Notes: a model not told the origin generated them from the letters alone. 64,000 nt of DNA from CALBTQ01 sp036725605 (GCA_036725605.1 DAIMDW010000002.1:185229-249228), one strand, 5' to 3'; shown: positions 51,650 through 60,928, counted from the stretch's first letter. Program-made: numbers and translations.

Positions 51650-53082
51650 GCCCGGCCGTCCTTTCCGGTCAGGAGGCGCACGACCATTTGCCGCTCGTTG
51701 TGGTTGAACGCGCCGGACAACCAGGCGCTCAGCAGGTAAACGACCTCGCCGGTAATGACCACCATGAGCAGATTGTATTCGCCCAAAAACCAAACCGCCA
51801 CGGCCAACAACAGACCGGCCGGCAGAGCGCGCCAGGGCACCAGCCGCGCCGACAGACCGCCCAGGCGGCGTTGCATCGTCACGGCGAGGAAGGTCAGCAA
51901 AACGATTTCACCAAGCACCGTGGCGACGGCCGCGCCCATCGCGCCGTGGCGGGGAATCAACACCAGGTTGGCGACGATGTTGACCGTCATGGACGCCACG
52001 TTGCCGACGAGCACCGTTTTCAAATGCCCGGCGGCGGTCAGCGCCCACCCGAAGGTCATCGAGCCGAACCAGACCCACAAAAAGCCGCCGAGCAACGCCG
52101 CCACCGGTCCGCCGTCGGTGTATTTCGCGCCGTAGATCCACGGCACGAATCGCGCGCCCAGCAACGCGCAGCCGATGGCCAGCGGCAACGCCAGGTGCAA
52201 CGAGGCGCGCAACGAAGAGGACAGCAACTCGCGCCAGGAATCGCCGCCGCGCGCCATGCCCGCCGCCAAGGCGGGGAACAGCGCGCGCGTCACCAGAATC
52301 GGCAAGGCCAGCAATATTTCGAAAAAAGCGTACCCGGCGCGGTAAAGGCCGACGGTGCGTTCGTCGGTCATGCGCTCGAGCATCACGGTGTCGATGCGAA
52401 AGGCGATCGTCCAGGCCAGGCCGATAAGCAAAAAGGGAAAGGCCTCGGCGAGCAAGGCGCGCGAACCGGCGAAACGCGGGCGCAGCGTCAATCCGCTTTC
52501 GACGCGCCTGACCAACAACATGGCAAACACCGCAGTCAGCCAACTCGCGACAAGGTAGGCCATCATCACGCCGGCGAGGCCGTGTTGGACGAGGGAAACC
52601 CAGATGACCAGCAACAGCAACAGCAACGCTTTGACCAAGGTGATCGCCGCGGAATATTTCATGCGCTGGCGCCCGTCGAACAAGGCGACGGCGATGTCCT
52701 CCAGCGCCTGCGCCGGCAGGATGAACGCGGCGACGGTCACGGCCATGAACGTGTCGGTCGGATAACGCAGCAACGCGGCGCAGAGAATCATCAGCACGGC
52801 GGCGCCCAGGCCGAAGACGATTTTCAGGCCCAGCGCCGTGGCGATGCGCCGTTCGCCGCCGGCGGGATCGGCGGCAATCAGGCGGGTGATCAGCGGATTG
52901 AGGCCGAAGCCGGCGACGACCGAGAAGATGCCCATCAAGGCCATGGCCACGCCGAAGCGGCCGAAGTCATCGACGATCAGCGAGCGGGCGACGAGGATGG
53001 CGACGACGAAGGACAGCGCGCGGCGCAAAATTTCCGCGCCGATGAGGATCGCGCTGTTTTTCGCCAGTCGGCTTCCGCTCAC
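51646..53082 (-). CDS. Polysaccharide flippase (Wzx/MOP superfamily)
   Basis: A 478-residue protein with about 12-14 helices. It opens with the family pattern LAKNSAILIGAEILRRALSF, has DFGRFGVAMAL and the central RIDTVMLERMTDERTVGLYRAGY (shortened). Such proteins flip undecaprenyl-diphosphate-linked repeat units across the membrane. The start is GTG 53082, which has GAGG 5 nt upstream and overlaps the stop of the GT4 gene (GTGA); the frame remains open upstream, but that region belongs to the GT4 gene. Confidence 0.92.
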   Translation of the reverse strand: MSGSRLAKNSAILIGAEILRRALSFVVAILVARSLIVDDFGRFGVAMALMGIFSVVAGFGLNPLITRLIAADPAGGERRIATALGLKIVFGLGAAVLMILCAALLRYPTDTFMAVTVAAFILPAQALEDIAVALFDGRQRMKYSAAITLVKALLLLLLVIWVSLVQHGLAGVMMAYLVASWLTAVFAMLLVRRVESGLTLRPRFAGSRALLAEAFPFLLIGLAWTIAFRIDTVMLERMTDERTVGLYRAGYAFFEILLALPILVTRALFPALAAGMARGGDSWRELLSSSLRASLHLALPLAIGCALLGARFVPWIYGAKYTDGGPVAALLGGFLWVWFGSMTFGWALTAAGHLKTVLVGNVASMTVNIVANLVLIPRHGAMGAAVATVLGEIVLLTFLAVTMQRRLGGLSARLVPWRALPAGLLLAVAVWFLGEYNLLMVVITGEVVYLLSAWLSGAFNHNERQMVVRLLTGKDGRA

Positions 53083-54182
53083 AAAAACCTCGAATACAGT
53101 TGCGCGTATCGTTGCACCATGTGCTCGTCGGAAAAACGGTCGTGCCACAGTTCGTAACCGGCCTGGCCGAACGAGCGGCGCAGGTTCGCATCCTGCAGCA
53201 AATCGACCAGCGCGTCGGCCAGCGCGGCCGGGTTCCGCGACGGCGCGAGGCGGCCGGTCTTTTCCTCGACCAGCGCCTTGGGCACATCGCCGACCGCCGT
53301 GGCCACCACCGGCAGCGCGGCGCTCATCGCTTCGAGCATGGACATGGGCAGCCCTTCCCAATCGGAGGAAAGGGCGAACAGATCGGCGATGCGATACAGC
53401 GCGAGCGAATCCAACCGCCAGCCGGGCAGCCGCACGCGGTCATCCAACTTCAGCTCGCGCACCTTCGCCTCGAGCACCGGCCGCTCGCTGCCCTCGCCGG
53501 CGATCAACAAGCGCCCGGGCACGCCGCGATCGCGCAGGAGGCCCAACGCCTCGATGAGCACGCCCAGGTTTTTTTGCTTTTCCAGCCGCGCCACGGTCAG
53601 GATCGTCGGCATCGCCGCGTCGAGACCGAACTCGGCGCGCAACGCATCCGCCTGCGCCGGCTCGACTTGCGGCACGCGCGCCACGCCGTTGGGAATAACG
53701 ACGATCTTGTTTTCCGGCCAGCCCATTTTTTCGATCAGATCCTGCCGGTTGTCGTCGCTGACGCTGATTACCTGGTCAAGCAGACGCACCAGCACCCACT
53801 CGGCGGCCTTGACGCTGGAGCGTTCGGGAAACTTGCGGCTGTGATCGGTCACGACGATCACCTTCGCGCCGCTGAGCTTCGCGGCCAGCGTGCCGGTGAA
53901 CAGCGGACCGCTGTTGTGCGCGTGCACGACCTGAATATTGCGCTCGCGGAAAATTTTCGCCAGACGCCCGGGCAGGCGCAGGTCCTTGCCCGGCTGCTTG
54001 TTCAACGCGACTACCTCGATGCCCGCTTCTTCGAGCATCGGCGCGAAATGACCCTTGACCGTCAGGCACACGACCATCGGTTTGAACGGTGCCGTCAAAC
54101 GGGTGGCCAGATGGCTGACCACGCGTTCCATCCCGCCCACTTCCAGACTGTGCACGATTTGCGCTACGCCGATCGAACTCAC
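53079..54182 (-). CDS. GT4 family glycosyltransferase
   Basis: A 367-residue GT-B enzyme. The N-terminal glycine-rich loop is IVHSLEVGGMERVV; the nucleotide-sugar-binding motif is SSDWEGLPMSMLEAMSAALPVVAT, the E-x7-E region of GT4 (shortened here). It likely adds one sugar to the growing lipid-linked repeat unit on the cytoplasmic side. The start at GTG 54182 has GGGAG 6 nt upstream; the frame upstream of it (from 54260) looks non-coding. It is the only cytoplasmic glycosyltransferase in this operon, so others must lie elsewhere. Confidence 0.92.
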   Translation of the reverse strand: MSSIGVAQIVHSLEVGGMERVVSHLATRLTAPFKPMVVCLTVKGHFAPMLEEAGIEVVALNKQPGKDLRLPGRLAKIFRERNIQVVHAHNSGPLFTGTLAAKLSGAKVIVVTDHSRKFPERSSVKAAEWVLVRLLDQVISVSDDNRQDLIEKMGWPENKIVVIPNGVARVPQVEPAQADALRAEFGLDAAMPTILTVARLEKQKNLGVLIEALGLLRDRGVPGRLLIAGEGSERPVLEAKVRELKLDDRVRLPGWRLDSLALYRIADLFALSSDWEGLPMSMLEAMSAALPVVATAVGDVPKALVEEKTGRLAPSRNPAALADALVDLLQDANLRRSFGQAGYELWHDRFSDEHMVQRYAQLYSRFL

Positions 54183-54281
54183 TGCATGCTCCCGGAAATC
54201 ATTGGTGCAGAGAATAACCCAACGCGGCGCATTGCGAAAGCGCCGCATCAGGTGAAGCATCGGTCGTTTGGACGGACGAGT

Positions 54282-55229
54282 TTAGAAATAGGTGTAGGAA
54301 AACGTCGCCAGATAGCGCAGCGTATCGTCGTAGTCTTTGTCTTCCTTGAAGTTGTAGCTGGCGCCGGCCGACACGTTGAAGTGATTGGTCACGAAGCGCA
54401 GACTGCCGATCACCGAGTTGGTGTCTTCGTCGTTGGTCGTGCCGCGCATGAGAACGCCTTCGTATTCGGTCATCAGTTCGAGGAAGTTGCGCGGATGCAG
54501 CGGGAAGATCATGCCCGCGTGCACCATGCCGGACTTCTCCTCGTATTCCTGATCGTCGATCCACGGATCGCGCAGCACGAACACGCCGTCGGCCATGATG
54601 GCAAAGGCGTAATCGGTAAAGGACAGGTCGTTGATTTCCAGACCCATGGCCAGCATGACCTTCAAGCCGTAGTTCTTCACGTCGCCGGTGCCGCGATCGT
54701 AGTCGCCGGTCGGCAGCATGCCGCCGACACCCAGGGCGAAGGCGGGCAGGAAGTTGTACTGCTTGATCATGCCCCACTTGAACATACCCTCGACGGTGCC
54801 GATGTCGCTGACCTCGTCGGTTTCGTAGTCGCGCACCAGCACGCCCAGGTTGTTGTAGCGCGCGGTAACCAGCAGGTCGGTCATCACGTAGGGCACGCGC
54901 AGGCCGAATTCGAGACCGCCGGGGATGCCGACGGTGCCGAGGAAGGACACTTCGCGGCGGTAGTAGGAGGGCTCCGAGCTTTCCTCCATCATGCCGCCGA
55001 GGCCGACTTCGAATTCGCCGGGTTTGAGCGTGCGCGTCGAGGACGTGACCATCAATCCCGACAGGCCGAAGATGTTGAACGGCAGGTTGTTGATTTTCGG
55101 TTTCGGTTCCGGCTTCTTCTCAGTCAGGTCTTCCTGCTCGGCCGGTTCCGGTTCCTCTTGCGCGAAAACGGCAAGCGGCGCGCACAGCGCCACCGAGAGC
55201 AGCAAGAGTATCGTCACCAGGTATCTCAT
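54282..55229 (-). CDS. Outer-membrane beta-barrel protein
   Basis: A 315-residue protein. A signal peptide (MRYLVTILLLLSVALCAPLAVFA) is followed by a Glu/Pro-rich linker (EEPEPAEQEDLTEKKPEPKPK) and then alternating strands such as EFEVGLGGMME, GLEFGLRVPYVMTDL and VSAGASYNF. The last residues, ATFSYTYF, form the aromatic C-terminal signature for Bam insertion. ATG 55229 has GGAG a few nt upstream. It sits between the dehydratase and the GT4 gene, but is not Wza-like. It could be an export or surface protein for the polysaccharide; this is only positional inference. Confidence 0.75.
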   Translation of the reverse strand: MRYLVTILLLLSVALCAPLAVFAQEEPEPAEQEDLTEKKPEPKPKINNLPFNIFGLSGLMVTSSTRTLKPGEFEVGLGGMMEESSEPSYYRREVSFLGTVGIPGGLEFGLRVPYVMTDLLVTARYNNLGVLVRDYETDEVSDIGTVEGMFKWGMIKQYNFLPAFALGVGGMLPTGDYDRGTGDVKNYGLKVMLAMGLEINDLSFTDYAFAIMADGVFVLRDPWIDDQEYEEKSGMVHAGMIFPLHPRNFLELMTEYEGVLMRGTTNDEDTNSVIGSLRFVTNHFNVSAGASYNFKEDKDYDDTLRYLATFSYTYF

Positions 55230-55276
55230 AAATACTCCAATCGGCCTGCGAATCGGACACATCCTGACACGCGCGA

Positions 55277-57208
55277 TCATTTTTCGTCAACTGGCTTTGT
55301 ATTTTTCCCGCGATCGCCGTTGCCGCCGTCGGCCCCGGCCAGCGTGGCCAGCGCCTGCCGGGTCGGCTCTTCCAGCCCCTGTTGGGCGGTGTGGATCAAC
55401 TTGTCCAGTTCATCGTGAAACTCGGGGCCGACCTCGCGAACTTTGCGCACCACATGGATTTTGTTGTGCGCGGTCGGGCCGATGCCCTCGGCGTCGTCCC
55501 ACAGTTCCTCGCGCAGTTTTTCGCCGGGACGCAGGCCGGTGAACACGATTTCGACATCCCGCTCGGGCTCGAAACCCGAGAGCAAAATCAGGTTGCGCGC
55601 CAGATCGAGAATGCGGATCTGCTCGCCCATTTCCAGCACGAAAATCTCGCCGCCCTGCCCCATGGCGGCAGCCTGCATGACCAACTGCACCGCTTCGGGG
55701 ATGGTCATGAAGTAGCGCATCATGTCCGGATGGGTGATCGTCACCGGGCCGCCCGCGGCGATCTGCCGCCGAAACAGCGGGATCACGCTGCCCTGGCTGG
55801 CCAGCACGTTGCCGAAGCGCACGGCGAGAAACTTGGTGCGCGATTGTTCGCGCGCGTGACCGAGCGTCACCCATTCGGCCAGGCGCTTGGTGCGGCCCAT
55901 CACGTTTTGCGGGCGCACGGCCTTGTCGGTTGAAATGAGCACGAACTTGTCGACTTCGTGCCGGGCCGCGGCGGCCGAGAGCACTTTGGTCGCGCGCACG
56001 TTGTTGAGCACGGCGGCCACGGCGTTGGATTCCATCAACGGCACATGCTTGTAAGCGGCGGCGTGCAAAATGATGTCGGGGCGTTCGCTGCCCAGGACCT
56101 GCTCGACCAGCACCGGGTCGCCGGCGTCGCCGACCACCGGCACGATGGGAATGGTCTGGAAGTTCTTGCTCAACTCCCAGTGAATGAAAAACATGCTGTT
56201 TTCGTTGCGGTCCAGCAGCACCAGCCGCGAGGGGAACAGCCGCGCGCACTGGCGGGCGATTTCGCTGCCGATCGATCCGCCCGCGCCGGTGATCAAAATG
56301 CGCCGCCCGGTGAAGGCTTCGCGGATCATTTTCATATCCAGGCTGACTTCCTGCCGGCCCAGCAGGTCCTCGACGTCCACGTCGCGCAACTGCTTGATGC
56401 TCACCTTGCCGCCCAGGATGTCGCTCATCGCCGGCACCATGCGGAAGCGCACGTCCGAGCTCTGGAAGCGCTCGATCAGCTCGCCCAGTTCCTTGGCCTT
56501 GATCGAGGGCGTGGTGATGATCACCTCGTCGATGCTGTAGCGTTGCAGCAGCCGCGCCAGGTCCTCGCGTCCGCCCAGCACGGGCACGCCGTGAATTTTC
56601 GATCCCTTCTTGGGCAGGTAATCGTCGATGAAGCCCACGACGTTCATCCGCAGGTGCGCATTGGCGCGGATCTCGCGCAGGATTTCCACGCCGATCTCCC
56701 GCGCGCCGTAGATCAACACGCTGCGGGTCGAGCCGCGCGGCGGCAGGCGCGACCATTCGCGGAAGGCGCGGATAAGAAAACGGATCCCGCCCAGAAAGGT
56801 GATGCAGATGAAGGTGTCGATCAAAAACACCGACCGGGGATAGTCGGCGCGAAACACGAACATCACGAGAGTAATGAACACCAGCGAGCTGCTGACCACG
56901 GCCTTGATGATGTCCATCAGATCGTTCATGGACACATAGCGCCACCAGCCGCGGTTGAGATCCCACAGGTAAAACGAACCCAGGCGCAGCAGCAGAATCA
57001 ATGGCAGAGTTTTAAGCAGCGTGTGCAACGGCCAGTTGTCGTGCACCGAAAGATCGAATTCGAAACGCAACAAAAACGAAAGAATATAGGAAAGCACCAC
57101 CAGGGTCAGTTGGCTGAAAATGACCAACGGACGGCGATGACGCAATAGCCACATACCGAACGGTTTATCCAAAAAGTTATGGCCGGTCGCCGGCTCCTGA
57201 TGCTCCAA
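55277..57208 (-). CDS. Membrane-bound nucleotide-sugar 4,6-dehydratase (WbpM/PglF/CapD family)
   Basis: A 643-residue protein with four N-terminal helices (about 28-145), a CoA-binding-like Rossmann domain (SVLIYGAREIGVEIL, 163-177) and the catalytic SDR domain with GAGGSIGS (308-315), STDKA (426-430) and M437-x3-K441 replacing the SDR Tyr-x3-Lys, as in WbpM/PglF. These enzymes convert UDP-GlcNAc to a 4-keto-6-deoxy sugar, the substrate for a DegT aminotransferase, which is in the same operon. The TTG start at 57208 is preceded by AAGGAGG at a 10-nt distance. First gene of the polysaccharide operon. Confidence 0.94.
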   Translation of the reverse strand: MEHQEPATGHNFLDKPFGMWLLRHRRPLVIFSQLTLVVLSYILSFLLRFEFDLSVHDNWPLHTLLKTLPLILLLRLGSFYLWDLNRGWWRYVSMNDLMDIIKAVVSSSLVFITLVMFVFRADYPRSVFLIDTFICITFLGGIRFLIRAFREWSRLPPRGSTRSVLIYGAREIGVEILREIRANAHLRMNVVGFIDDYLPKKGSKIHGVPVLGGREDLARLLQRYSIDEVIITTPSIKAKELGELIERFQSSDVRFRMVPAMSDILGGKVSIKQLRDVDVEDLLGRQEVSLDMKMIREAFTGRRILITGAGGSIGSEIARQCARLFPSRLVLLDRNENSMFFIHWELSKNFQTIPIVPVVGDAGDPVLVEQVLGSERPDIILHAAAYKHVPLMESNAVAAVLNNVRATKVLSAAAARHEVDKFVLISTDKAVRPQNVMGRTKRLAEWVTLGHAREQSRTKFLAVRFGNVLASQGSVIPLFRRQIAAGGPVTITHPDMMRYFMTIPEAVQLVMQAAAMGQGGEIFVLEMGEQIRILDLARNLILLSGFEPERDVEIVFTGLRPGEKLREELWDDAEGIGPTAHNKIHVVRKVREVGPEFHDELDKLIHTAQQGLEEPTRQALATLAGADGGNGDRGKNTKPVDEK

Positions 57209-57294
57209 AGGCGTGGTTCCTCCTTACTAAAAGTCCTATTTTACTCATCTTTCTCCTTTTATGCCAATGAATTTGAACGGTTGGACAAAAAGCA

Positions 57295-57322
57295 TTGATT
57301 TTCCGCTCTCATTGGATAAACT
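57295..57322 (+). promoter_or_regulatory. Possible promoter upstream of the small membrane protein gene
   Basis: TTGATT (57295-57300), 16-bp spacer, TAAACT (57317-57322) in an AT-rich divergent region (57209-57443), leaving a leader of about 110 nt. A moderate match only. Confidence 0.3.
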
Positions 57323-57443
57323 ACGGGCGAAGTTGGGTTTTGGAAGTTTACGTTTACATCCATTTTTATTGGAATCCTCCGGATAATCCAAAAATCATTT
57401 TATTAACGGAGAAAGAGGAGTGTCCACTCTTCAGGAGACTGTT

Positions 57444-57827
57444 GTGAAGCTCTCGCGGAAAACGCTGTTGGCGATGCTGGCCGGTTCCGTTTTTGCCATC
57501 GGTTTGCCACAACTCTGGCTTAACCTCGCCGCGCAAAGCAATGTGTTGCCGAATCTATTGTCTTCCTCGTTCATGGGACGACCGGTGACCGCCGTGATCA
57601 TGGTGGTGTTGGGATTGTTCGTGCTGGCGCTGGCCATCTGGCGTCGCTCGGAAAATCCCTACGGGTATTTTTCTTTTGGCGTTTTGTTGACCCTGGTCGG
57701 CGTCAGTTTCGATTTTTTCCACAATCTGGCCGGACAATTCTATTTTGGAGCCCTGGCTGTTCTTTACATTTTACTGTTCATCCTGCCGCGAAAAAACGAG
57801 GGAAAAGACACCACGTCATCCGACTGA
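57444..57827 (+). CDS. Small membrane protein, unknown
   Basis: A 127-residue protein with three to four helices: residues about 8-24, 45-62, 70-90 and 95-115 (last IILFILPRK region). GTG 57444 is taken as start because AGGAG stands 6 nt upstream; an upstream GTG at 57420, also with a purine-rich leader, would add eight residues. I do not recognise the family. The middle segment (NPYGYFSFGVLLTLVGVSFD) suggests a compact bundle. It lies 89 bp upstream of the NYN gene, which has its own promoter. Confidence 0.65.
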   Translation: MKLSRKTLLAMLAGSVFAIGLPQLWLNLAAQSNVLPNLLSSSFMGRPVTAVIMVVLGLFVLALAIWRRSENPYGYFSFGVLLTLVGVSFDFFHNLAGQFYFGALAVLYILLFILPRKNEGKDTTSSD

Positions 57828-57855
57828 CCGCTCGCCGACTACACCGCAACAAGCG

Positions 57856-57884
57856 CTTTATTGCGCGCACCAAGCATGTATAAT
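57856..57884 (+). promoter_or_regulatory. Promoter of the NYN-LOTUS gene
   Basis: A perfect -10 TATAAT at 57879-57884 with a TG just upstream; the -35 (CTTTAT at 57856-57861, 17-bp spacing) is weak. It would give a leader of about 26 nt that carries the GGAAAGGA ribosome site. Confidence 0.5.
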
Positions 57885-57916
57885 GAGCGGGTTCTCCAAT
57901 ACGGAAAGGAAAACGA

Positions 57917-58702
57917 ATGCCTGAGGCGGAAAGCAATCTGGCTGTATTTATCGATTTTGAAAACCTGGCGCTCGGTTTCAAAGATCGCAAGACCAAGTTT
58001 CAAATTAAAATGGTGTTGGCGCGCCTGGTCGAAAAAGGAAAGATCGTGGCCAAAACGGCCTATGCCGATTGGGCACGCTACACCGAATACAAACACATGA
58101 TGCACGAGGGCGCCATCGAGTTGATCGAGATTCCCAAGCGGGTGATGACCGGCAAGAACAGCGCCGACATCCGGCTGGTCGTCGACGCGATGGACCTATG
58201 CTATTCGAAAGATCACATCGACACGTTCGTCATCGTTTCCGGCGACAGCGACTTTTCGCCGCTGGTCTCCAAGCTCAAGGAAAACGGCAAGCGGGTCATC
58301 GGCATCGGCATGAAGGATTCGACCAGCAACCTGCTGGCCGACAACTGCGACGAGTTCATCTACTACGAGGATCTGATTGCGCCCGAAGCCAAGGGCGAGG
58401 AACTGGACGACAAGATCCCCAAGAAAAAGCGCGAAGCCTTCCACCTGCTGCTCGACTCGATCGAGGCGCTGGTGCGCGAAAACAAGGAAATCCTCTGGTC
58501 GAGCATGGTCAAAGACACCATGAAGCGCAAAAAGCCGAGCTTCAACGAGTCGTACCACGGCTACCGGAGTTTTTCCGAATTGCTGGAAGACGCGCAAACC
58601 AACGACATCATCCGCCTCAAGACCGATCAGCGCAGCGGCACCTATGTGATCGTCGGCTACGGCAAACGCGCCAAGCAGGGAAAAATCACCGAAGAGAAAT
58701 AA
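57917..58702 (+). CDS. NYN domain ribonuclease-like protein with LOTUS/OST-HTH domain
   Basis: A 261-residue protein. The N-terminal NYN (PIN-like) domain shows acidic residues in FIDFENLALG, SADIRLVVDAMDL and the hallmark VSGDSDFSPLV, as in LabA/DUF88 proteins. A linker with KKKR leads to a C-terminal OST-HTH/LOTUS domain (about 170-250: FHLLLDSIEALVREN...SSMVKDTMKRKKPSFNES). LOTUS domains bind RNA (G-quadruplex or dsRNA) in eukaryotes, and NYN domains cut RNA. The combination suggests an RNA-processing or decay enzyme; no partner is nearby. Confidence 0.9.
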   Translation: MPEAESNLAVFIDFENLALGFKDRKTKFQIKMVLARLVEKGKIVAKTAYADWARYTEYKHMMHEGAIELIEIPKRVMTGKNSADIRLVVDAMDLCYSKDHIDTFVIVSGDSDFSPLVSKLKENGKRVIGIGMKDSTSNLLADNCDEFIYYEDLIAPEAKGEELDDKIPKKKREAFHLLLDSIEALVRENKEILWSSMVKDTMKRKKPSFNESYHGYRSFSELLEDAQTNDIIRLKTDQRSGTYVIVGYGKRAKQGKITEEK

Positions 58703-58740
58703 TCACGGACGACCGTCCGACACGCCGTATCATCGCAAAA

Positions 58741-58766
58741 AAAGGCCGCCCCGCAGGGCGGCCTTT
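58741..58766 (-). terminator. Terminator between convergent NYN and acs genes
   Basis: Stem AAAGGCCGCCC/GGGCGGCCTTT (58741-58766), flanked by A-run and T-run. On the minus strand it ends in TTTTTTT, so it terminates acs; on the + strand the T-run is shorter but may work too. Confidence 0.88.
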
Positions 58767-58791
58767 CGTTTCGCACGAATGCGTTTTCGGC

Positions 58792-60768
58792 TTACTGACG
58801 GCCGGAGACCAACTCGTCGACAACGGCCGGATCGGCCAGCGTCGAGGTGTCGCCCAGGTCGTCGATCTCGCCGGCCGCGATCTTTTTCAGGATGCGGCGC
58901 ATGATCTTGCCCGAACGGGTCTTGGGCAGCGCGTCCGCCCACTGAATCTTGTCGGGCGTGGCGATCGGGCCGATTTCCTTGCGGACGTGCCCGACGAGGG
59001 ATTTCTTCAGTTCTTCGGTCTTCTCAACGCCCGCGTTCAGGGTCACGTAAGCGTAGATGCCCTGGCCCTTGATCTCGTGCGGGAAGCCGACCACCGCCGC
59101 TTCGGCGACCGTCTCGTGGGAGACGAGCGCGCTCTCGACTTCGGCGGTGCCCATGCGGTGACCGGAGACGTTGATGACGTCGTCCAACCGGCCCATCAGC
59201 CAGTAGTAGCCGTCGTCGTCCAAACGGGCGCCGTCACCGGTGGTGTAGTTGCCCGGGAACTGCACGAAGTAGGTGTCCTTGAAGCGCTGGTGATCGCCGT
59301 ACACGGTGCGCATCAGCGACGGCCAGGCCTGACGGATGACCAGGTAACCGCCTTCGTTGACTTCGCACTCGCTGCCGTCTTCGCGGATGATCGACGGCTT
59401 GACGCCGAAGAACGGCACCGTGGCGCTGCCCGGTTTGATCGGGGTGGCGCCGGGGATCGGGCTGATCAGGATGCCGCCGGTTTCGGTCTGCCACCAGGTG
59501 TCCACGATCGGGCATTTGCCGCCGCCGATCGTCTGGTGATACCAGATCCAGGCTTCGGGGTTGATCGGCTCGCCGACGGTGCCCAGCAACTGCAGGCTCG
59601 ACAGGTCGTATTTCTTCACGAAGTCGTCGCCTTCCTTCGCGATGGCGCGAATGGCGGTCGGCGCGGTGTAGAAAATGTTGACCTTGTACTTTTCGCAGAT
59701 CGCCCAGAAGCGGCCGGGATCCGGATAGGTCGGGATGCCTTCGAACATGATCGACTTCGCGCCGGCGCACAGCGGGCCGTACACGATGTAGGAGTGACCG
59801 GTCACCCAGCCGATGTCGGCGGTGCACCAGAACACGTCGCCCTCGTGATAGTCGAAGATGTACTTGAAGGTCGTGGCGACATAAATCATGTAACCGCCGA
59901 TCGTGTGCAGCACGCCCTTGGGCTTGCCGGTCGAACCGGAGGTGTAGAGGATGAACAACGGATCTTCCGCGTCCATGATTTCCGCCGGGCAGTCGGGGCT
60001 GGCTTTGTCAACCGTCTCGTCCCACCACAGGTCGCGGCCGGCCACCATCGGAACGTCGAAGCCCACGCGCTTGTAGACGATGCACTTGCCAACCGGCTTG
60101 CCGGCGTCTTCGCACATGGTCATCGCCGCGTCGGCCGTCGCCTTCATCGGCACGGATTTCTTGCCGCGGAACACGCCGTCGGTCGTGAACAGAACTTTGC
60201 ACTCGCTGTCGAGAATGCGGTCGCGCAACGCTTCGGCCGAGAAACCGCCGAACACGATGCTGTGGATCGCGCCGATGCGGGCGCAAGCCATCATCGAAAT
60301 GGCCAATTCCGGGATCATCGGCATGTAAATGGCCACGCGGTCGCCCTTCTTGACGCCCAGGTCTTTCAGGACGTTGGCCGCTTTGCACACTTCGGCATGC
60401 AGGTCTTTGTAGGTCAGGATGCGATCTTCGCTCGGATCGTTGCCTTCCCACATCAGGGCCGGCTGATCGCCGCGGGTCGCCAGGTGACGATCCAACGCGT
60501 TGAGCGTGATGTTGGTCTTGCCGCCGACGAACCATTTAATGCTCGCGTCGGTGAAATCGGTGGCGTACACCTTGTCCCACTTCTTTTCCCAGGTGAACTC
60601 ATCGGCGATCTTGCCCCAGAAAGCGTCCGGATCGTCGACGGACTGCTGCCACATGGCTTTGTATTCATCGATCGACTTGATCCAGGCCTTCTGCCGGAAC
60701 GATTCGGGAACCTCGAATACGCGGTTCTCCAGGCTCATACTGGTGATGCCCTTTTTCTCCTCGGACAT
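58792..60768 (-). CDS. acs: Acetyl-CoA synthetase (AMP-forming)
   Basis: A 658-residue ANL-family enzyme: acetate + ATP + CoA to acetyl-CoA + AMP + PPi. Landmarks are YMPMIPELAISMMACARIGA, the P-loop YTSGSTGKPKG, WWQTETGG, the hinge region GRLDDVINVSGHRMGT and the C-terminal PKTRSGKIMRR, where Lys621 would be the acetylation-controlled residue. ATG 60768 follows AAGGAGG. Length is normal. Two palindromic sites lie upstream, including a FadR-like operator, which suggests control by an acyl-CoA-sensing TetR regulator. Confidence 0.97.
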   Translation of the reverse strand: MSEEKKGITSMSLENRVFEVPESFRQKAWIKSIDEYKAMWQQSVDDPDAFWGKIADEFTWEKKWDKVYATDFTDASIKWFVGGKTNITLNALDRHLATRGDQPALMWEGNDPSEDRILTYKDLHAEVCKAANVLKDLGVKKGDRVAIYMPMIPELAISMMACARIGAIHSIVFGGFSAEALRDRILDSECKVLFTTDGVFRGKKSVPMKATADAAMTMCEDAGKPVGKCIVYKRVGFDVPMVAGRDLWWDETVDKASPDCPAEIMDAEDPLFILYTSGSTGKPKGVLHTIGGYMIYVATTFKYIFDYHEGDVFWCTADIGWVTGHSYIVYGPLCAGAKSIMFEGIPTYPDPGRFWAICEKYKVNIFYTAPTAIRAIAKEGDDFVKKYDLSSLQLLGTVGEPINPEAWIWYHQTIGGGKCPIVDTWWQTETGGILISPIPGATPIKPGSATVPFFGVKPSIIREDGSECEVNEGGYLVIRQAWPSLMRTVYGDHQRFKDTYFVQFPGNYTTGDGARLDDDGYYWLMGRLDDVINVSGHRMGTAEVESALVSHETVAEAAVVGFPHEIKGQGIYAYVTLNAGVEKTEELKKSLVGHVRKEIGPIATPDKIQWADALPKTRSGKIMRRILKKIAAGEIDDLGDTSTLADPAVVDELVSGRQ

Positions 60769-60787
60769 GTCATCCTCCTTCGGCAAC

Positions 60788-60801
60788 TTTTACCGGTAAA
60801 A
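60788..60801. promoter_or_regulatory. 14-bp perfect palindrome in the acs leader
   Basis: TTTTACCGGTAAAA, 20 bp upstream of the acs start codon and just beyond the ribosome site. It could bind a dimeric regulator or form a small hairpin in the leader. No known regulator is assigned. Confidence 0.35.
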
Positions 60802-60910
60802 AGATCAAATACGAAGACACGAATCTTCGCCGTTGTCCCATTCTGGGTTGTTACGAGATCCCCGCCCCGATGCATAGTCTTGAGGTAGAATTCACTAGGA
60901 GTTGGGAACA

Positions 60911-60928
60911 TGAATGAATGCTCATTCA
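60911..60928. promoter_or_regulatory. FadR(TetR)-like operator upstream of acs
   Basis: TGAATGA-ATGC-TCATTCA, a perfect 7-4-7 inverted repeat. It matches the consensus of the TetR-type FadR of Bacillus (TGAATGA-N4-TCATTCA), which is released by long-chain acyl-CoA. It lies about 140 bp upstream of acs. The rest of 60769-61142 has no supported gene; a short open frame over this site is not credible. Confidence 0.55.
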
